Shown here in pieces: positions 43,643 to 54,890 of a stretch of DNA of 64,000 nt; the first letter of the stretch is position 1, and every line of letters starts with the position of its first letter. The stretch comes from Selaginella moellendorffii (Eukaryota; Streptophyta; Lycopodiopsida; Selaginellales; Selaginellaceae): contig NW_003314279.1 of the NCBI RefSeq assembly GCF_000143415.4, positions 496,130-560,129 on the forward strand. The letters are read 5' to 3'. A model generated the notes under the pieces. It worked only from the letters and a program-made list of their open reading frames with translations, was not told the origin of the DNA and did no database searches. Made by a program: the position numbers and the translations under genes.

Positions 43643-43969
43643 CTAGAGAGAGTGGGAACGGATTGATTCCCTCCTGGTTGATGCTCGTCAGCAGCAAGCA
43701 GGTTAACCAGACAAAACTAATCTCCTCGATTCCAATTCAAGGCCTGCATTTTGTGTAGATGGTGCAGGAGGAAGGCAAAAGACAAAATTTATTCAAAATC
43801 AGAGAGACCAGAAGGAAAGCAGCTGATAAAAAACAGGTGTGACTCTTGGATGCGGCTCATAGGAGTTGTGTTTTGGTATAAATAAAATATGAGAGAGAAA
43901 AAAATCTCTTTTTTTGACCATTATGATCAATTTATATGAAAAGTTTCTCAATATCTTTGATAAACTAAT

Positions 43970-44870
43970 GAAGGCATGGCGCGCGGCTATCTGGCTGATC
44001 CGGAGGGTCATGGTACCTGTGTCCGTCAAGATCGCCAGCCCTCGCAACTGGATTTGGCCAGTGGCTGCTGCTCGGCATTTCCCGCTCTACGCTGCTGCTA
44101 GTGGGCCTCTACTTCGTAGTCGCCAAGAACGATTTTCTCGATGCCGTCGTGCCCAACCCGCTCACCGGCTACTTCATCTTCGTTGAATGATAGACTTGCA
44201 AGTGTTATTCCAGATACGTCCTCCTCATAAATGAACATCAGGCAATTTACGATCCATGGATAGTTTAATGCTTCAACGCCTGCCTCAGCTGCATAGTACG
44301 GTCCCGGGATAGTGGCGGTCTGGAGGTGGAGGCTCTGGGACAGGATGGAGATTTCCGGTGGAGTGCGAACTACTGAGGGACGCTGTCCCGGTCTACGATT
44401 CGAGGGTGGAATGCCGACGCTGAGCTTGTTCTTGAGCCGGGTAAGATCGAGAGTAGAGTTCTATCAGACCGAAGCTTGTTTGTTTTTTCCACACGAGTGT
44501 TGCGTGCCGGGCAGTGCAGCGTTACATCTGCTCTCTCACTCTTCCAGGAAAGCCGGACGTCATGGCCAGGCTGAGGTCCTTTCGTGTGGATAGTGATCTC
44601 TGCGGGAAATGCGAGAGCACGATCGTCACAACCTGGGAGGATCTGTCTAAGAGGAGCTTAAATCCGGCTCTTGCTGGCAGGAACTTCTTGTTTCATGCTT
44701 TTGTTCCACGCAGGAGAGCGATGCATATTGGCAAGCATCGGAGGTATGCCGAGGTATGCAGAGGCAGTGCGTACAAGTTCTTACATGCCTTAGACGTGGA
44801 GAGGATAGAATTCAACAGGACAGAAATAAAAGGAGGATTTTTTCAAGCCCTAGAGTGCTTGGATTTGCAA
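43970..44870 (+). pseudogene. Decayed copy of the F-box gene at 59610
   Basis: Broken-frame similarity runs in the same order as the intact gene: AWRAAIWLIRRV versus AWHAAIGRIRKV, KIASPRNW versus KIANPRDW, and PGKPDVMARLRSFRVDSDLC versus PGNPDATARLRPFRLDSDLC. The CGKCESTIV segment is retained, as are RRRAMHIGK and ALDVERIEFNR. The F-box itself is missing, several frame breaks are present, and ~100 bp near 44.19-44.29 kb have no counterpart. The segment matching the intron acceptor of the intact gene (ending CGCAG at ~44712) is kept, so this was a DNA-level duplication and not a retrocopy. Confidence 0.8.
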
Positions 44871-45879
44871 ATCTAACTTTTACATTGTTTAAATTTAGTT
44901 TTTTCCATTTCCTTTCTTTTGTTCTTTTCTTTTTGGATTTTGTTTTAGATTTAGCTTTTTCATTGTCTAAATCTTCCTTTCCTTCTAAGTTTTTTTTATT
45001 TATCTTCTTTTGCTCTTTTTCTTTCATTCATCTTTATAGTAAAGTAATAATTTTCTTCTCTGACTCTAGAGTAACAGTTGGTGCAATTGCTTAATGTTAT
45101 GTGATTGCAATTGAACAATTAAACTTAGTTGATGATGGTTTTCACAGCATGTAATATAACTCTTACTCTTGGTGCCAATCCTTGTGTTTGGCCGGAATTC
45201 TTTCAAGGGAATCCTGGGGATGATGTATATCATTAATTCAATCACTTCACAGTGATTGCCACATATCATTTTTGGGATGATGTTTGACATTTGAGTAAAT
45301 TTCCCATGTGTCTCCAAGGGATGGCACTGCAATAGTACAATAGTTTGAGCGTAACAACTCGTGGGGATTGGAGTATTCTCCCAGACGTCTTCAAAATGCA
45401 TTTAGACATGTTGACGATTGTGATGATGCCTTTTAACAATTGCATTGTCTTCGTCAAAGGCCATTTAAGTCGGTAATACAATTTTACATTCGTTTTTGAA
45501 ACCTCTTGCTTCGTGCAAAGCCAAATATTTCGGAGCAGATTAAGCTGGGAATGTTGTAGCCAACACTTTGTCAAAATTTTGTAAGACTTGTGCATGCATT
45601 TGCTCCAACCACCATTGACAATGCCCTTCACTTAACACAATGTTATGAAATGTCACTTTTTCCACTTCTCATTGCACATCCTTTATCTCTACTTCATATG
45701 GGAAATGGTCTTGTTCCAATAAAGGTTGATGCTGTTACTGCTCAAGTCCAAAGACAAAGGCGAGGACGTAGTCGTGGCTATGATGTTTGCTGCTAGGCAT
45801 GTGATGAAGTTGGTCACACTTATTGGTATTGTTGGCATTTTCTAAATTGGCAACTTCCATTTCCTAGGTGGAGACCTTG

Positions 45880-46332
45880 GCATCAACAACGTCCTATTGA
45901 TGCTACTGCAATGGAAAGTCTCATCAACAACGTCCTATTGGTGCTACTGCAGTGGAAAGTCTTGACATCATTTCATCATCTTCTCATTTCCTTGCTGGGA
46001 AATGAGGAGTTGCACGAGTAATAGAGGGACCTTGCGGGAATAAGTCAACGTACTACAATGGAAAGTCTCATCAACAACGTCCTATTGGTGCTACTGCAGT
46101 GGAAAGTCTCGACATCATTTCATCATCTTCTCATTTCCCACTGCAGTGGAAAGTCTCGACATCATTTCATCATCTTCTCATTTCCTTGCTGGGAAATGAG
46201 GAGTTGCACGAGTAATTGCTGGGAAATGAGGAGTTGCACGAGTAATAGAGGGACCTTGCGGGAATAAGTCAACGATGTAAGCTCCTGAGTTTGGATGAGT
46301 AATAGAAGGACCTTGCGGGAATAAGTCAACGA
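45880..46332. repeat. Serial tandem duplications
   Basis: Short blocks recur three to five times in the same order with few changes: CATCAACAACGTCCTATTG, ACTGCAGTGGAAAGTCT, CATCATTTCATCATCTTCTC, GCTGGGAAATGAGGAGTTGC and CGGGAATAAGTCAACGATG. Copies start near 45.88, 45.92, 46.07, 46.14 and 46.21 kb. The last duplication includes ~20 bp of the end of the adjacent solo LTR. Confidence 0.8.
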
Positions 46333-46526
46333 TGTAAGCTCCTGAGTTTGGACTTCCCGGGAGGTCACCCAGCCCAGTACTATTCAAACCCAAGGACGCT
46401 TAACCCCAAATATCCCAAGACCTTTAACCGATTAGAAAAGGGGGTGCACTCTTATTCATGGGCCCTTTCCCTCTATATTTGAACCCCATGGACCGTCTCT
46501 CGAGTTGTTCTCTTTGGTTGTTTACA
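46333..46526 (-). mobile_element. Solo LTR of the 5S-bearing TRIM
   Basis: 194 bp, opposite in orientation to the complete element at 52313. It starts TGTAAACAACCAAAGAGAAC (minus strand, 46526) and ends in ACA (46333). It retains the 5S-derived block (GTGACCTCCCGGGAAGTC on the minus strand, with one C inserted by drift) and CTTAAC/CAAGG portions. Flanks are AATGA and AACGA, a target duplication with one mismatch. There is no internal region or second LTR, so it is probably the product of LTR-LTR recombination. Confidence 0.8.
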
Positions 46527-49500
46527 AATGACCCAAGAGTATTATTAAGGGGTTCACTTGGCACTAGTTCATCTAGTGTTTACTTTCCAAGCTCATTTGT
46601 ATAACAAGAGGTCTCCTATTATTCTTTCCATGTTGGTTGATATATCGAGTTTATCTTCTATTGCTCGATCTGTCACCACATATTGCCGTTTATATTTGCA
46701 TCGTGCGGTAGAGCTAGTTTTCATTCTTTATGGCAACAACCGTACACATGCAGGTGCACGGGATGGGTTGCAATCATTGTAGGTGGTGCTAAATCAAACT
46801 TTTGGCCTCATCCTTGGTATGGATTGGTTGCAGCACAATCATGCTAAATGTGATTTTGAGGCTTCTCTCCCTTGTCTCATACTTCCTTATATTTCATTCA
46901 TTCCTCTCACTTTCATACCTTTTCGTCCCTTCGTTTTTAACTCTGCTTCCATTGCTTTTGTCTCCTCATTATTTCCTATGTTTCCATCTTGCTCTGCTCT
47001 TCCCTTTTTTTGATCCCTTCGATGCTCTTTGTATTGCAGCGGTTGACCGGCTCACAAAAGAGTATGCTGATCTTTTTGAATTTGATCTATCGTCTGGGGT
47101 TAAGATTGCCATATGTCATTTAATTTCAATCAGGGATGCTTGTCTAATCAAGGTTCCTATTTGTCATTGGTCACCCAAAGAGATCAAACTTTTATGTGTA
47201 AACATTAAAGAGATGTTGGAAAAAGGTGTTATTCGAAAGTCGCAGAGTTCTTGGGTATGTGAACCTCATGTTGTAATAAATCTTAATGGGAATATTCATT
47301 TTTGCATTGATTATTGTCCGTTAAATGAAGTGATAATCTTTAATATATATACCTTCTTCCTCACATTACTGATCTCTTGAATTGTCTAAAGAGAAGTTGT
47401 TTGTTCATGAAGCTAAATCTTGCTTCTAGGTATTGGCAAATATCAATAACCAAAGAAGATATTCCTAAGATTACTTTTCATACACCATTTAATTTGTGCA
47501 AGTTCTTTGGTTTGAATAATGCTCTAGGAATTTTTTAATAAATGATGGATGAGGTTCTTTATGATATGCCAAAAGTGATTGTTAACTTCATTGATGATAT
47601 CTTAATGTACTCAGAGGGGACGTGGGAGGAACACGTCTGTGATGTTTGTAAAGTTTTGGATTGACTACGGGATGTTAATTTAAAGTTGAAACGGTCAAAG
47701 TGCGTGTTTGGTCCAAGAACATAATTTATCTTAGATACCATATTTCTCATGAGGGTTTGCAAATTAATCTTAACAGACTTATGGTTGTTTTAAATTTCTC
47801 TATTCCGAAGTGTATGAATGATGTGCAGCACTTTTTGGGCAAAATGCAATATCTCTATCTTTTTGTGGACCATCTTTCTGATCACAGTACACCATTGCGA
47901 GCATTGCTAAAGTCATTAATGTCATCTTTTATTTGGTCTGCAGACTGTGAGCGGGTGTTCATGGATCTTAAAGAGATATTAATGACCCCTCCAATTTTAG
48001 CATATCCTAACTATACTCAACATTTCATTTTGCACATAGATGCTTTTAATATTAATTTTGGAGGTATGTTGATGCAAAAGAACTCTAGTGTGTTTAGTCA
48101 GTGCCATCCTATTGTACACATTAGCCGTACATTACAACTAATAAAGATGAACTACTCCACAACAGAGAATGAGTGTTTATTAGCAATCTAGGGTTTTGAG
48201 AAACTTCATGCATATCTACATGGTTCTCATATATTACTAAAAAGTGATCATGCTGCTGTTACTTCATTATTGAAGCAGAAGAACTTGGTTGGTCATATTG
48301 CTTAGTGGGTTTTGAAGTTTTAGATATATAATTTTGATGTTGTTTATCGTTCAAAGAGTTTTATGGCTCATGCTAATGCCCTTTCTCAAGCTCCTCTTCC
48401 TTCTTCACTCTTTTCTCATGTTTGGGACAAATCTGTTGTTCTAGCATCTGTGAATTTTCTAGATGAGGATTTTGTGCCATTGGTGGTTGCTGTATTTGAC
48501 ATTTAATGTCCACAAGGTGCAGAGCATGATCTACCTTCTTTTGATAAAGTTCGCGAGGCTCAAAATATTGAGCCAAGCTTCAAGAAGGGTTTAAGAATTT
48601 TGTATCACTTACTGATGACTTATCATTCTAGCATTTACATTCTCAATATCACCTTGAAAACGGCCTTCTTTATTTTGTTGGGACGGATCCTGATGATCAT
48701 TTATAGCTATGGTGCCTTTAGTCTTTATTCCACGGTTTCTCCATACCTACTATGATTCTCCTATTCTAGGCGAGCATATGGGATATTGTTGTGTGACCGA
48801 GAAGCTGCACAAGTCTTTCTATTGGCCGGAGATGTAATGTGATGTTATTTAGTATGTGTATAATTGCATTTGGTGCCAAGCTCATAATACTCCCCCTCAT
48901 ATTGCGGAAAGACGGTTGGAGTCAATTGCAGTTTCCTATCCATTTGTGTTGGTAGTGTTTGATCTTATGGGATCTTTTCCATGATAAATTGTTGGCAATG
49001 ATTATATTATTATTGTTTCTGACTACTTGACTTGTTGGGTGGAAGTTGATGCTCTTGCTAGCACCTCTACAATTGTTGTTGGATACTTCCTCCTCAATCG
49101 AGTGGTGTTCTAGCATTTTTAACTAGAGTGGATTCTTTTGGATAATGATTCTATATTTATGGTTGAGGCATTTCATGTTTTAACATCTTGGTTGGGATAC
49201 ATGACACTTTTATGAGTGCTTATCATCCATAGTTAGACAGTTTAATGGAACACTTAAGCTGCATAGAAGTGGGACAACAATGGCACTACAACTCCCATCA
49301 TTGTCCATTTGTGAAGTGGATGATTTGGTGTTAATTTGTTTTCCTTATTTTATGGTATGTGGTTTATCTAAGGGACTCTTTGCTCAGTGGAAAGGACTAT
49401 ATTAGGTGTTGCGGCAAGTTGGACCTCAAATTTATAAGGTTCAACATGATATCTAGTAAGACGATCCTCCAGAAATTGTGAATGTGTAGTAGTTGAAACA

Positions 49501-51479
49501 CTTTGTACAAAGGGATTAGGAACAACTAATACCATCTACAAATCTGCTAATGCCTCCTTTTGATGTTCCACCAGATCCCGGCCCATCTATGAGAGAACCC
49601 TGATGGTCTTCTATTATTCTGAGAGGAGGGGATGATGTGAGGTCCAAGTATACAACTACGATGTTGTATGCTAATATTAGCATAGTGGGATTTTTGTAGC
49701 TGTTAGATTGGTTTTAATCTGGACCACTCACTCATGTATATGTTAGGGTTTTTGGGCTAATTGATATACATATTTTTTGTATTCCCTTTCCATATTCCAT
49801 GCATTCACATAAGTATATTAAATATTAAAAAGACATAATAATTAATACATATTCCCATGTCTTAACCACTCACATGAGTGTTGCTTATGACTTGTCACCA
49901 TGGATGGCCACTCCCTATGCAGTGAGTAAGTTAGTTGATCCACATTTGCTGTTTTGAGTAGAATATGATGATCTTGGACCCAAGCTATTAATTAATCTGC
50001 TCTAGCTTTCGTCCTCCCTAAAAGTCAAGGTTTTATTAACAATGTTTTGCTTTTTTATTTAGGATTGTGATTTTGTTTTTGTTCCATTTGTTCTACATTT
50101 CTATCTAGAGCTATTGTTATACATAAATCTGCTCCCTTCTTTTGCCATGTTATATTATTATTAATTGAGGTTTGAGGCTGTAGATGCTCTATTATTCTCA
50201 TCTTGCAACATTATTTATGCTATTATGTTACATGTGGATTGGAGATTTTGCTACTCCAATTCTTGGTGTGCTATTGGCTCTAGTTTATATGGGATGTGAT
50301 TACATGGTTGCTCCTACTCTTGGTGTCTTACGATTTGTTATTAATGTAGAATGTCATAATGATATGAATTAACAAATAATTTCTAGAGGATGTTTGAGGA
50401 TCAAGCTTATGAGAAGATGATGTTTACAAGTTTGATTATATTCTTGATAAATAAAGTATTCAAATGCTTTGAGGATAACTTTAAAGAAAAATTAAAAATT
50501 TCATAGGGTAGTCCATAAATCTACTATTTAGTCTTTACTTTCTGCTTCCTATTCTTTCTAAATCTTTTTACTTCTCTCAACTTAAGCTGTCTTCTTGTAT
50601 TTTTAGTATTCATCTTTCATCTACAGTCAATTTTTCTTCCAATTTTCTTGGCATATTGTTCCTTATGAATTTTTTTAACCTAATATCCTCCTATTTCTGA
50701 GAACCTAATTCTTAGTTCTTTTGTGGATTTTTTGTTTTCTTAAAGTCTTTATTCCATTTTTCCAAGGGTTAAATCACTTTTGCTAGAGTTTTAAAGTTGA
50801 ATACATTTTCCTTATTATAGTTATAATATACTATAGTGGCTCTTGAAATCTTTTAATTTCATTCACAATTGTAATTTTGCTGTTAGTTCAAATATTTAAT
50901 AGTTTCACATAAAGTTGCAATTTGTTCATTAGGATATCATAGTTGAATACTTGTATCATAGCTTTAGGTTCTATTTAGTTCATAGTTATCAATAACTATA
51001 TCAATGATTCTATGGAGTTTGAAGTTCTTGTGCCCATATAAAACTCTAATGTTCTATTAGTCACCACTTTTTCATAGATGATGGTATAATGTATTTGCAT
51101 ATATAACACTACAAGGTAAATATATTATTTATATTAACATAATATATAGAGCATCTGATTAGAATTACCCATTTATGTATACAAGCAATAGAGGCCTTAG
51201 CCCAATTAATTTATTTTTCAAGAAATAGTATTAAAGATATGATTTATTAGGCATTTTTATTTACATATATTATTAAGTATAGTGTAAATAATTTAGCCAA
51301 AGTATACTTATAAATAAAAATAAAAATTATACTAAATTTCAAAGATTAGAGATATGCTATTTTGTCCTACTGAATCTCAATACTAAAGACTTAATTTGAG
51401 GCTGAAACATCTATTGCACACCTCTAAACTACTATCCCAATTAAGTATAAAAACATGAAAGCATTCTTCCTTGATTCAT

Positions 51480-51930
51480 CACTTTTTACTTGCTTCATCA
51501 CTTATAGCTGTAAGATATAAAACTGTGGAAATGGAGCCATATGGCAATGCCCAAGGTGGAAATCTAACGAATGTAACATATTTGGACTAAAAGCTCTAAC
51601 TTAGAAAGTCAAAAGTGAGAGTGGAACTTTTAAGGAAGTGCTTGAGAAATGAGTATGGAGCCATCAATAAATGAGTCTCTAGAAAGAGACAAAAGAATGA
51701 CTAACATACATTAGTGTCTTGACATGTGGAAGTGTTAAGATTGAGTTTGAGACCAAGTCTAAGACTAAGTCTGAAATCGAATCCGAAATCAAATCCAAGA
51801 GTGGGTGGCACTATCTACTTGGATACTTTACATGGCTTATTAGAACTTTGCTTTAGCCACATGGCTAGGGCATCTTGGTGGTGGAAAGTGGGGAGAGTAC
51901 CCATAAAGCTTATGTTGCATTGTAATATTT
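51480..51930 (-). repeat. Diverged inverted relative of the 54-kb repeat
   Basis: Read on the minus strand, blocks here match 53.95-54.89 kb in order: the GTACTCTCCCCAC block, the CCAAGTAG.TAGTGCCACCCA block, the hexamer-rich stretch, and the CTCAAGCACTTC block. Identity is patchy. This arm is shorter, lacking much of the hexamer expansion. Confidence 0.6.
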
Positions 51931-52312
51931 CGAAATGTCATTTCAAAGTCTCTAACTGTGGAAGGAAAGATGAGTGGCCCTTTTACTTATTAATCAAATA
52001 TATAATCATGTTGTGAGGAAGTCCCAAAGGTTAATAAGACTTAATGGATGGACTTTTAGGCCTTGATTCAATGGCAATATTGGCAAGCACTACTCTGGAC
52101 AAAAAAGAACTTCACAGAATTAAAGAGGATAATATTCCCCTATGTTTTAGGGCATCTTAAGGATGTTAAAAAGTGGTTATATAACAACTACGCATGAATG
52201 GAAGGTTTAATCTTCAAAAGACAAGACTATGGTATAAATTTTTTTCATTCTACTTTAGCCACTTAACCACACCTCTAACCACTTGGAGGAGTCTCATTCA
52301 CAACCTCCATAA

Positions 52313-52506
52313 TGTAAACAACCAAAGAGAACAACTTAAGAGATGATCCATGAGGTTCAAATATAAAGGGAAAAGGCCCATGAACAAAAGTGCATCTTCT
52401 TTTCTAATTGGTTAAGGGTTTTGGGATATTTGGGGTTAAGCGTCCTTGGGTTTGAATAGTACTGGGTTAAGTGACCTCCCGGGAAGTCTAAATTTAGTCA
52501 CTTACA
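52313..52506 (+). repeat. TRIM 5' LTR
   Basis: 194 bp, TG...CA type ends (TGT...ACA). The 5S-like segment lies at ~52434-52490, with boxes corresponding to the internal Pol III control region of 5S genes. Confidence 0.9.
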
Positions 52507-52508
52507 TT

Positions 52509-52520
52509 TGGTATTAGAGG
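52509..52520 (+). promoter_or_regulatory. Primer-binding site of the TRIM
   Basis: TGGTATTAGAGG, two bases downstream of the 5' LTR, complementary to the 3' end of initiator methionine tRNA except at two positions. Confidence 0.75.
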
Positions 52521-52673
52521 GGTCTCAGGTCCAACTCTATTGATTGGCTAGGGGAATCACACCATATGTTAATTGACATCTAGCAGGTCCAATTTGCTCC
52601 CGCCGGCTCAATTTGCTCCCGCCAGGCTCGACCCGAGCGGTAGCGTATGCACTTGCAGGAAAGTGTGGTAAAT

Positions 52674-52865
52674 TGTAAACAACCAAAGAGAATGACTTAA
52701 GAGATGATCTATGGGTTAAATATAGAGGGAAAGGGCCCATGAACAAAAGTGCACCCCCATTTCCAATCGGTTATGGGTCTTAGAATATTTAGGGTTAAGC
52801 ATCCTTGGGTTTAAATAGTACTAGGTTGAGTGACTTCCCAGGAAGTCTAAATTCAAGAGCTCACA
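52674..52865 (+). repeat. TRIM 3' LTR
   Basis: 192 bp, same start and end as the 5' LTR. Scattered substitutions (for example GTGACTTCCCAGGAAGTC in place of GTGACCTCCCGGGAAGTC) show the insertion is not recent. Confidence 0.9.
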
Positions 52866-52924
52866 CATAAGTCCATTTCAGGACTTGGGGCTTGCTAGCC
52901 CTGAAAATGGCATCTATGCCACTT

Positions 52925-54141
52925 AACCTTTGCACTTGGTCTAAGTGCTTCACATATCCGATCCCATGACCAACACTTAAGGGTACCACTAACATATCAA
53001 CCCATTACACTAAAGCCATGCCTATTCACCATTGTCACACTAGTGATTTAACACCACTTACATCACAGTCCCATCTCTCAAAGACTGGGCCATCTGTCTA
53101 GGAGTGGTCATCCCATATCCACTCCTTAGCATCCTTAGGATGCCCACAGACATGGGGAATAACCTTCCCCAATATCCCTTTTTCAGTCCCCACCAAGTCC
53201 TTTCCTGTGTCCATGTTCACCAACATTGCCACTAGATCAAAGCCCACCAAGCTCGACCACTAAGTCTTCTTATTCTCTGGGACTTCCTCACCATGTGACC
53301 GTATCTTTGGTCATTACACTATAGGATTGCTCCTCTTCCTTTCCATAGTCTAAGACTTTGGGACAACATTTTGGAACACCGTGGCTCTACACGAGCCTCA
53401 TAGGTACTCTCCCCACCTTCCACCTTTGGGTGCTCTAACCATGGGGCTAGAGCGAGGTTCCATTAAGCCACATTAAGTATCCAAGTAGGTAGTGCCACCC
53501 ATGCTTAGACTGGGAGCATCAACTATTTGATCTTTGCACTTGGTCCAAGTGTTCCACGTGTCCGATCCCATAATCAACACCCCAAGGTACCACCAACATA
53601 TCAACCCATTACGCTAGGCCATGCCCATTCACCTTGGTCACATCGGTGGTCCAACACCACCTGCATTGCAATCCCGTCTCTCCAAGACTGGGCCATCTGT
53701 TCATGAGTGGTGATCCCAGATCCACTCCTTAGCATCCTTAGAATGCCTATAGACATGGGGAATAGCCTTCTCCAATATTTCCTTCCCGGTCCTCACCAAG
53801 TCCCTTTCTGTTCATGGCCGTGCTCACCAGCATTGCCACTGGATCAAGGCCTATAGGCCCGACCACTAAGTCCTACGGTCCTTTGAGACTTCCTCACCGT
53901 GTGACTATGTCCTTGGTCATCACACTAAAGGGCTACTCTTCTTCCTTTCCATAGTCTAGGACTTTGGGACAACATTTTGGAACACCATGGCCCTACGCAA
54001 GCCTCATGGGTACTCTCCCCACCTTTTGCCTTTGGGTGCTTTAGCCATGGGCTTAAAGCAAGGTTCCGTTGAGCCACACCTGGTATCCAAGTAGGTAGTG
54101 CCACCCACACTTGGACTGGGAGCATTGACCATTCGATCTCC
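52925..54141. repeat. Two tandem copies of a ~605-bp unit
   Basis: Copy 1 is ~52925-53529 and copy 2 ~53530-54141. Landmarks such as TTTGCACTTGGT, AAGACTGGGCCATCTGT, GACTTTGGGACAACATTTTG and AGTAGGTAGTGCCACCCA recur 603-606 bp apart. The copies differ at several per cent of positions. I see no coding potential, and the nature of the unit is unknown. Confidence 0.85.
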
Positions 54142-54890
54142 CGGGGGAACTAGAGCCGGCTCTTGAACACTTCACCAAGCTACCTCGCTTGTCGGTCCGT
54201 ATTCACTCTAGTCTTGGACTTCCCTATGGTCAACTCATCACCCAACACTGGGTATGGCCTTTCTAGGCCAAACTAGCTTCACTAGGCCACACTCTCCCTA
54301 CTATACTTTTGGAACCCCCCACAGCTCCCCCCCCCCGGGGGGACGATTGCTTTGGGCTTTCACCCAACTGCCTGTATTAATATTCAGACTCGAACTCGGA
54401 CTCGGACTCGGTCTCGGTCCCGGTCTCAGACTTAGACTTATACTCGAACTCGGTCTCAGTCTCGGTCCCGGTTCCATCTCGGACTCCATCTCGGGTCCAT
54501 CTCGAACTCCATCTCAAGTCCATCTTGGACTTCATCTCAAACTCCATCTCAGGTCCACCTTGGATGCCATCTTGAACTCCATCTTGGGTCCATCTCGGAC
54601 TCCATCTCAGGTCTATCTCGGACTCCATCTTGGATTCCTCCTTGGACTCCTTCTCGAACACTTCCACATCTCATGTGTTGGTCCTTTTGTGTCCCTTTTT
54701 TGAGACTCACTTATTGCTTGCATCGTGCTCATTCCTCAAGCACTTCATTGGGAGTTCCACTCCCGCTCTCACTTTTTCAAGTCAGAGCTTTTACTCCATA
54801 TGGGTTAATCTCATTTGGCTTCCACCTCAGCCACTACCATGTGGCACCCTTTCAGCTCCTCTTTGGGGCTTAGGGATTTTATGTCTTACA
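53950..54890 (+). repeat. Right arm of the large inverted repeat
   Basis: Contains, in order, the same blocks that appear inverted at 51.48-51.93 kb, expanded here by the hexamer minisatellite. The two arms enclose the TRIM and the first 605-bp unit. Confidence 0.55.
54370..54660. repeat. Hexamer/dodecamer minisatellite
   Basis: Degenerate units of the form (A/G)ACTCGG and GGTCTCGG merge into CCATCTCGGGT and CCATCTTGGACT units. The phase of six keeps both strands open, giving low-complexity frames rich in Leu-Gly or Glu-Ser that I do not regard as genes. Confidence 0.8.

Larger units (their letters stand above)
45500..49650 (+). mobile_element. Decayed Ty3/gypsy-type LTR retrotransposon
   Basis: The domains follow Ty3/gypsy order on the plus strand but are interrupted by many stops and shifts. 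A gag zinc knuckle of C-x2-C-x4-H-x4-C form lies at 45791-45832, with a stop codon at one spacer position. The protease end (LGMDWLQHNHAKCDF) is at ~46.81 kb. Reverse transcriptase runs from ~47.05 to 47.75 kb, including the FIDD version of the YxDD catalytic box (~47.59 kb). RNase H (YSTTENECLLAI) runs from ~47.9 to 48.37 kb. Integrase remnants (HC..C-type region and VSDYLTCWVEVDA) lie at ~48.8-49.1 kb. The end near 49.62 kb has the GGGGATGATGTGAGG seen before gypsy 3' LTRs. I could not delimit LTRs. The element is dead. Confidence 0.8.
52313..52865 (+). mobile_element. Complete Cassandra-like TRIM with 5S rRNA-derived LTRs
   Basis: 553 bp in total. LTR1 is 52313-52506 (194 bp) and LTR2 is 52674-52865 (192 bp); both begin TGTAAACAACCAAAGAGAA and end ACA. 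The perfect 5-bp duplication CATAA lies at 52308-52312 and 52866-52870. Two bases after LTR1, TGGTATTAGAGG (52509-52520) matches the usual initiator-Met tRNA primer site TGGTATCAGAGC at 10 of 12 positions. A weak purine-rich tract precedes LTR2. The 167-bp interior has no coding capacity. Each LTR contains a segment strikingly like the 3' half of plant 5S rRNA: GGTTAAGC...CTTGGG, AATAGTACT, and GTGACCTCCCGGGAAGTC. A 5S-carrying LTR in a noncoding miniature element is the hallmark of Cassandra TRIMs. Transposition would depend on proteins of another element. Confidence 0.9.

Noticed and set aside
54254-54703. 149-codon Leu/Gly-rich frame
   Set aside because: Produced entirely by the hexamer minisatellite.
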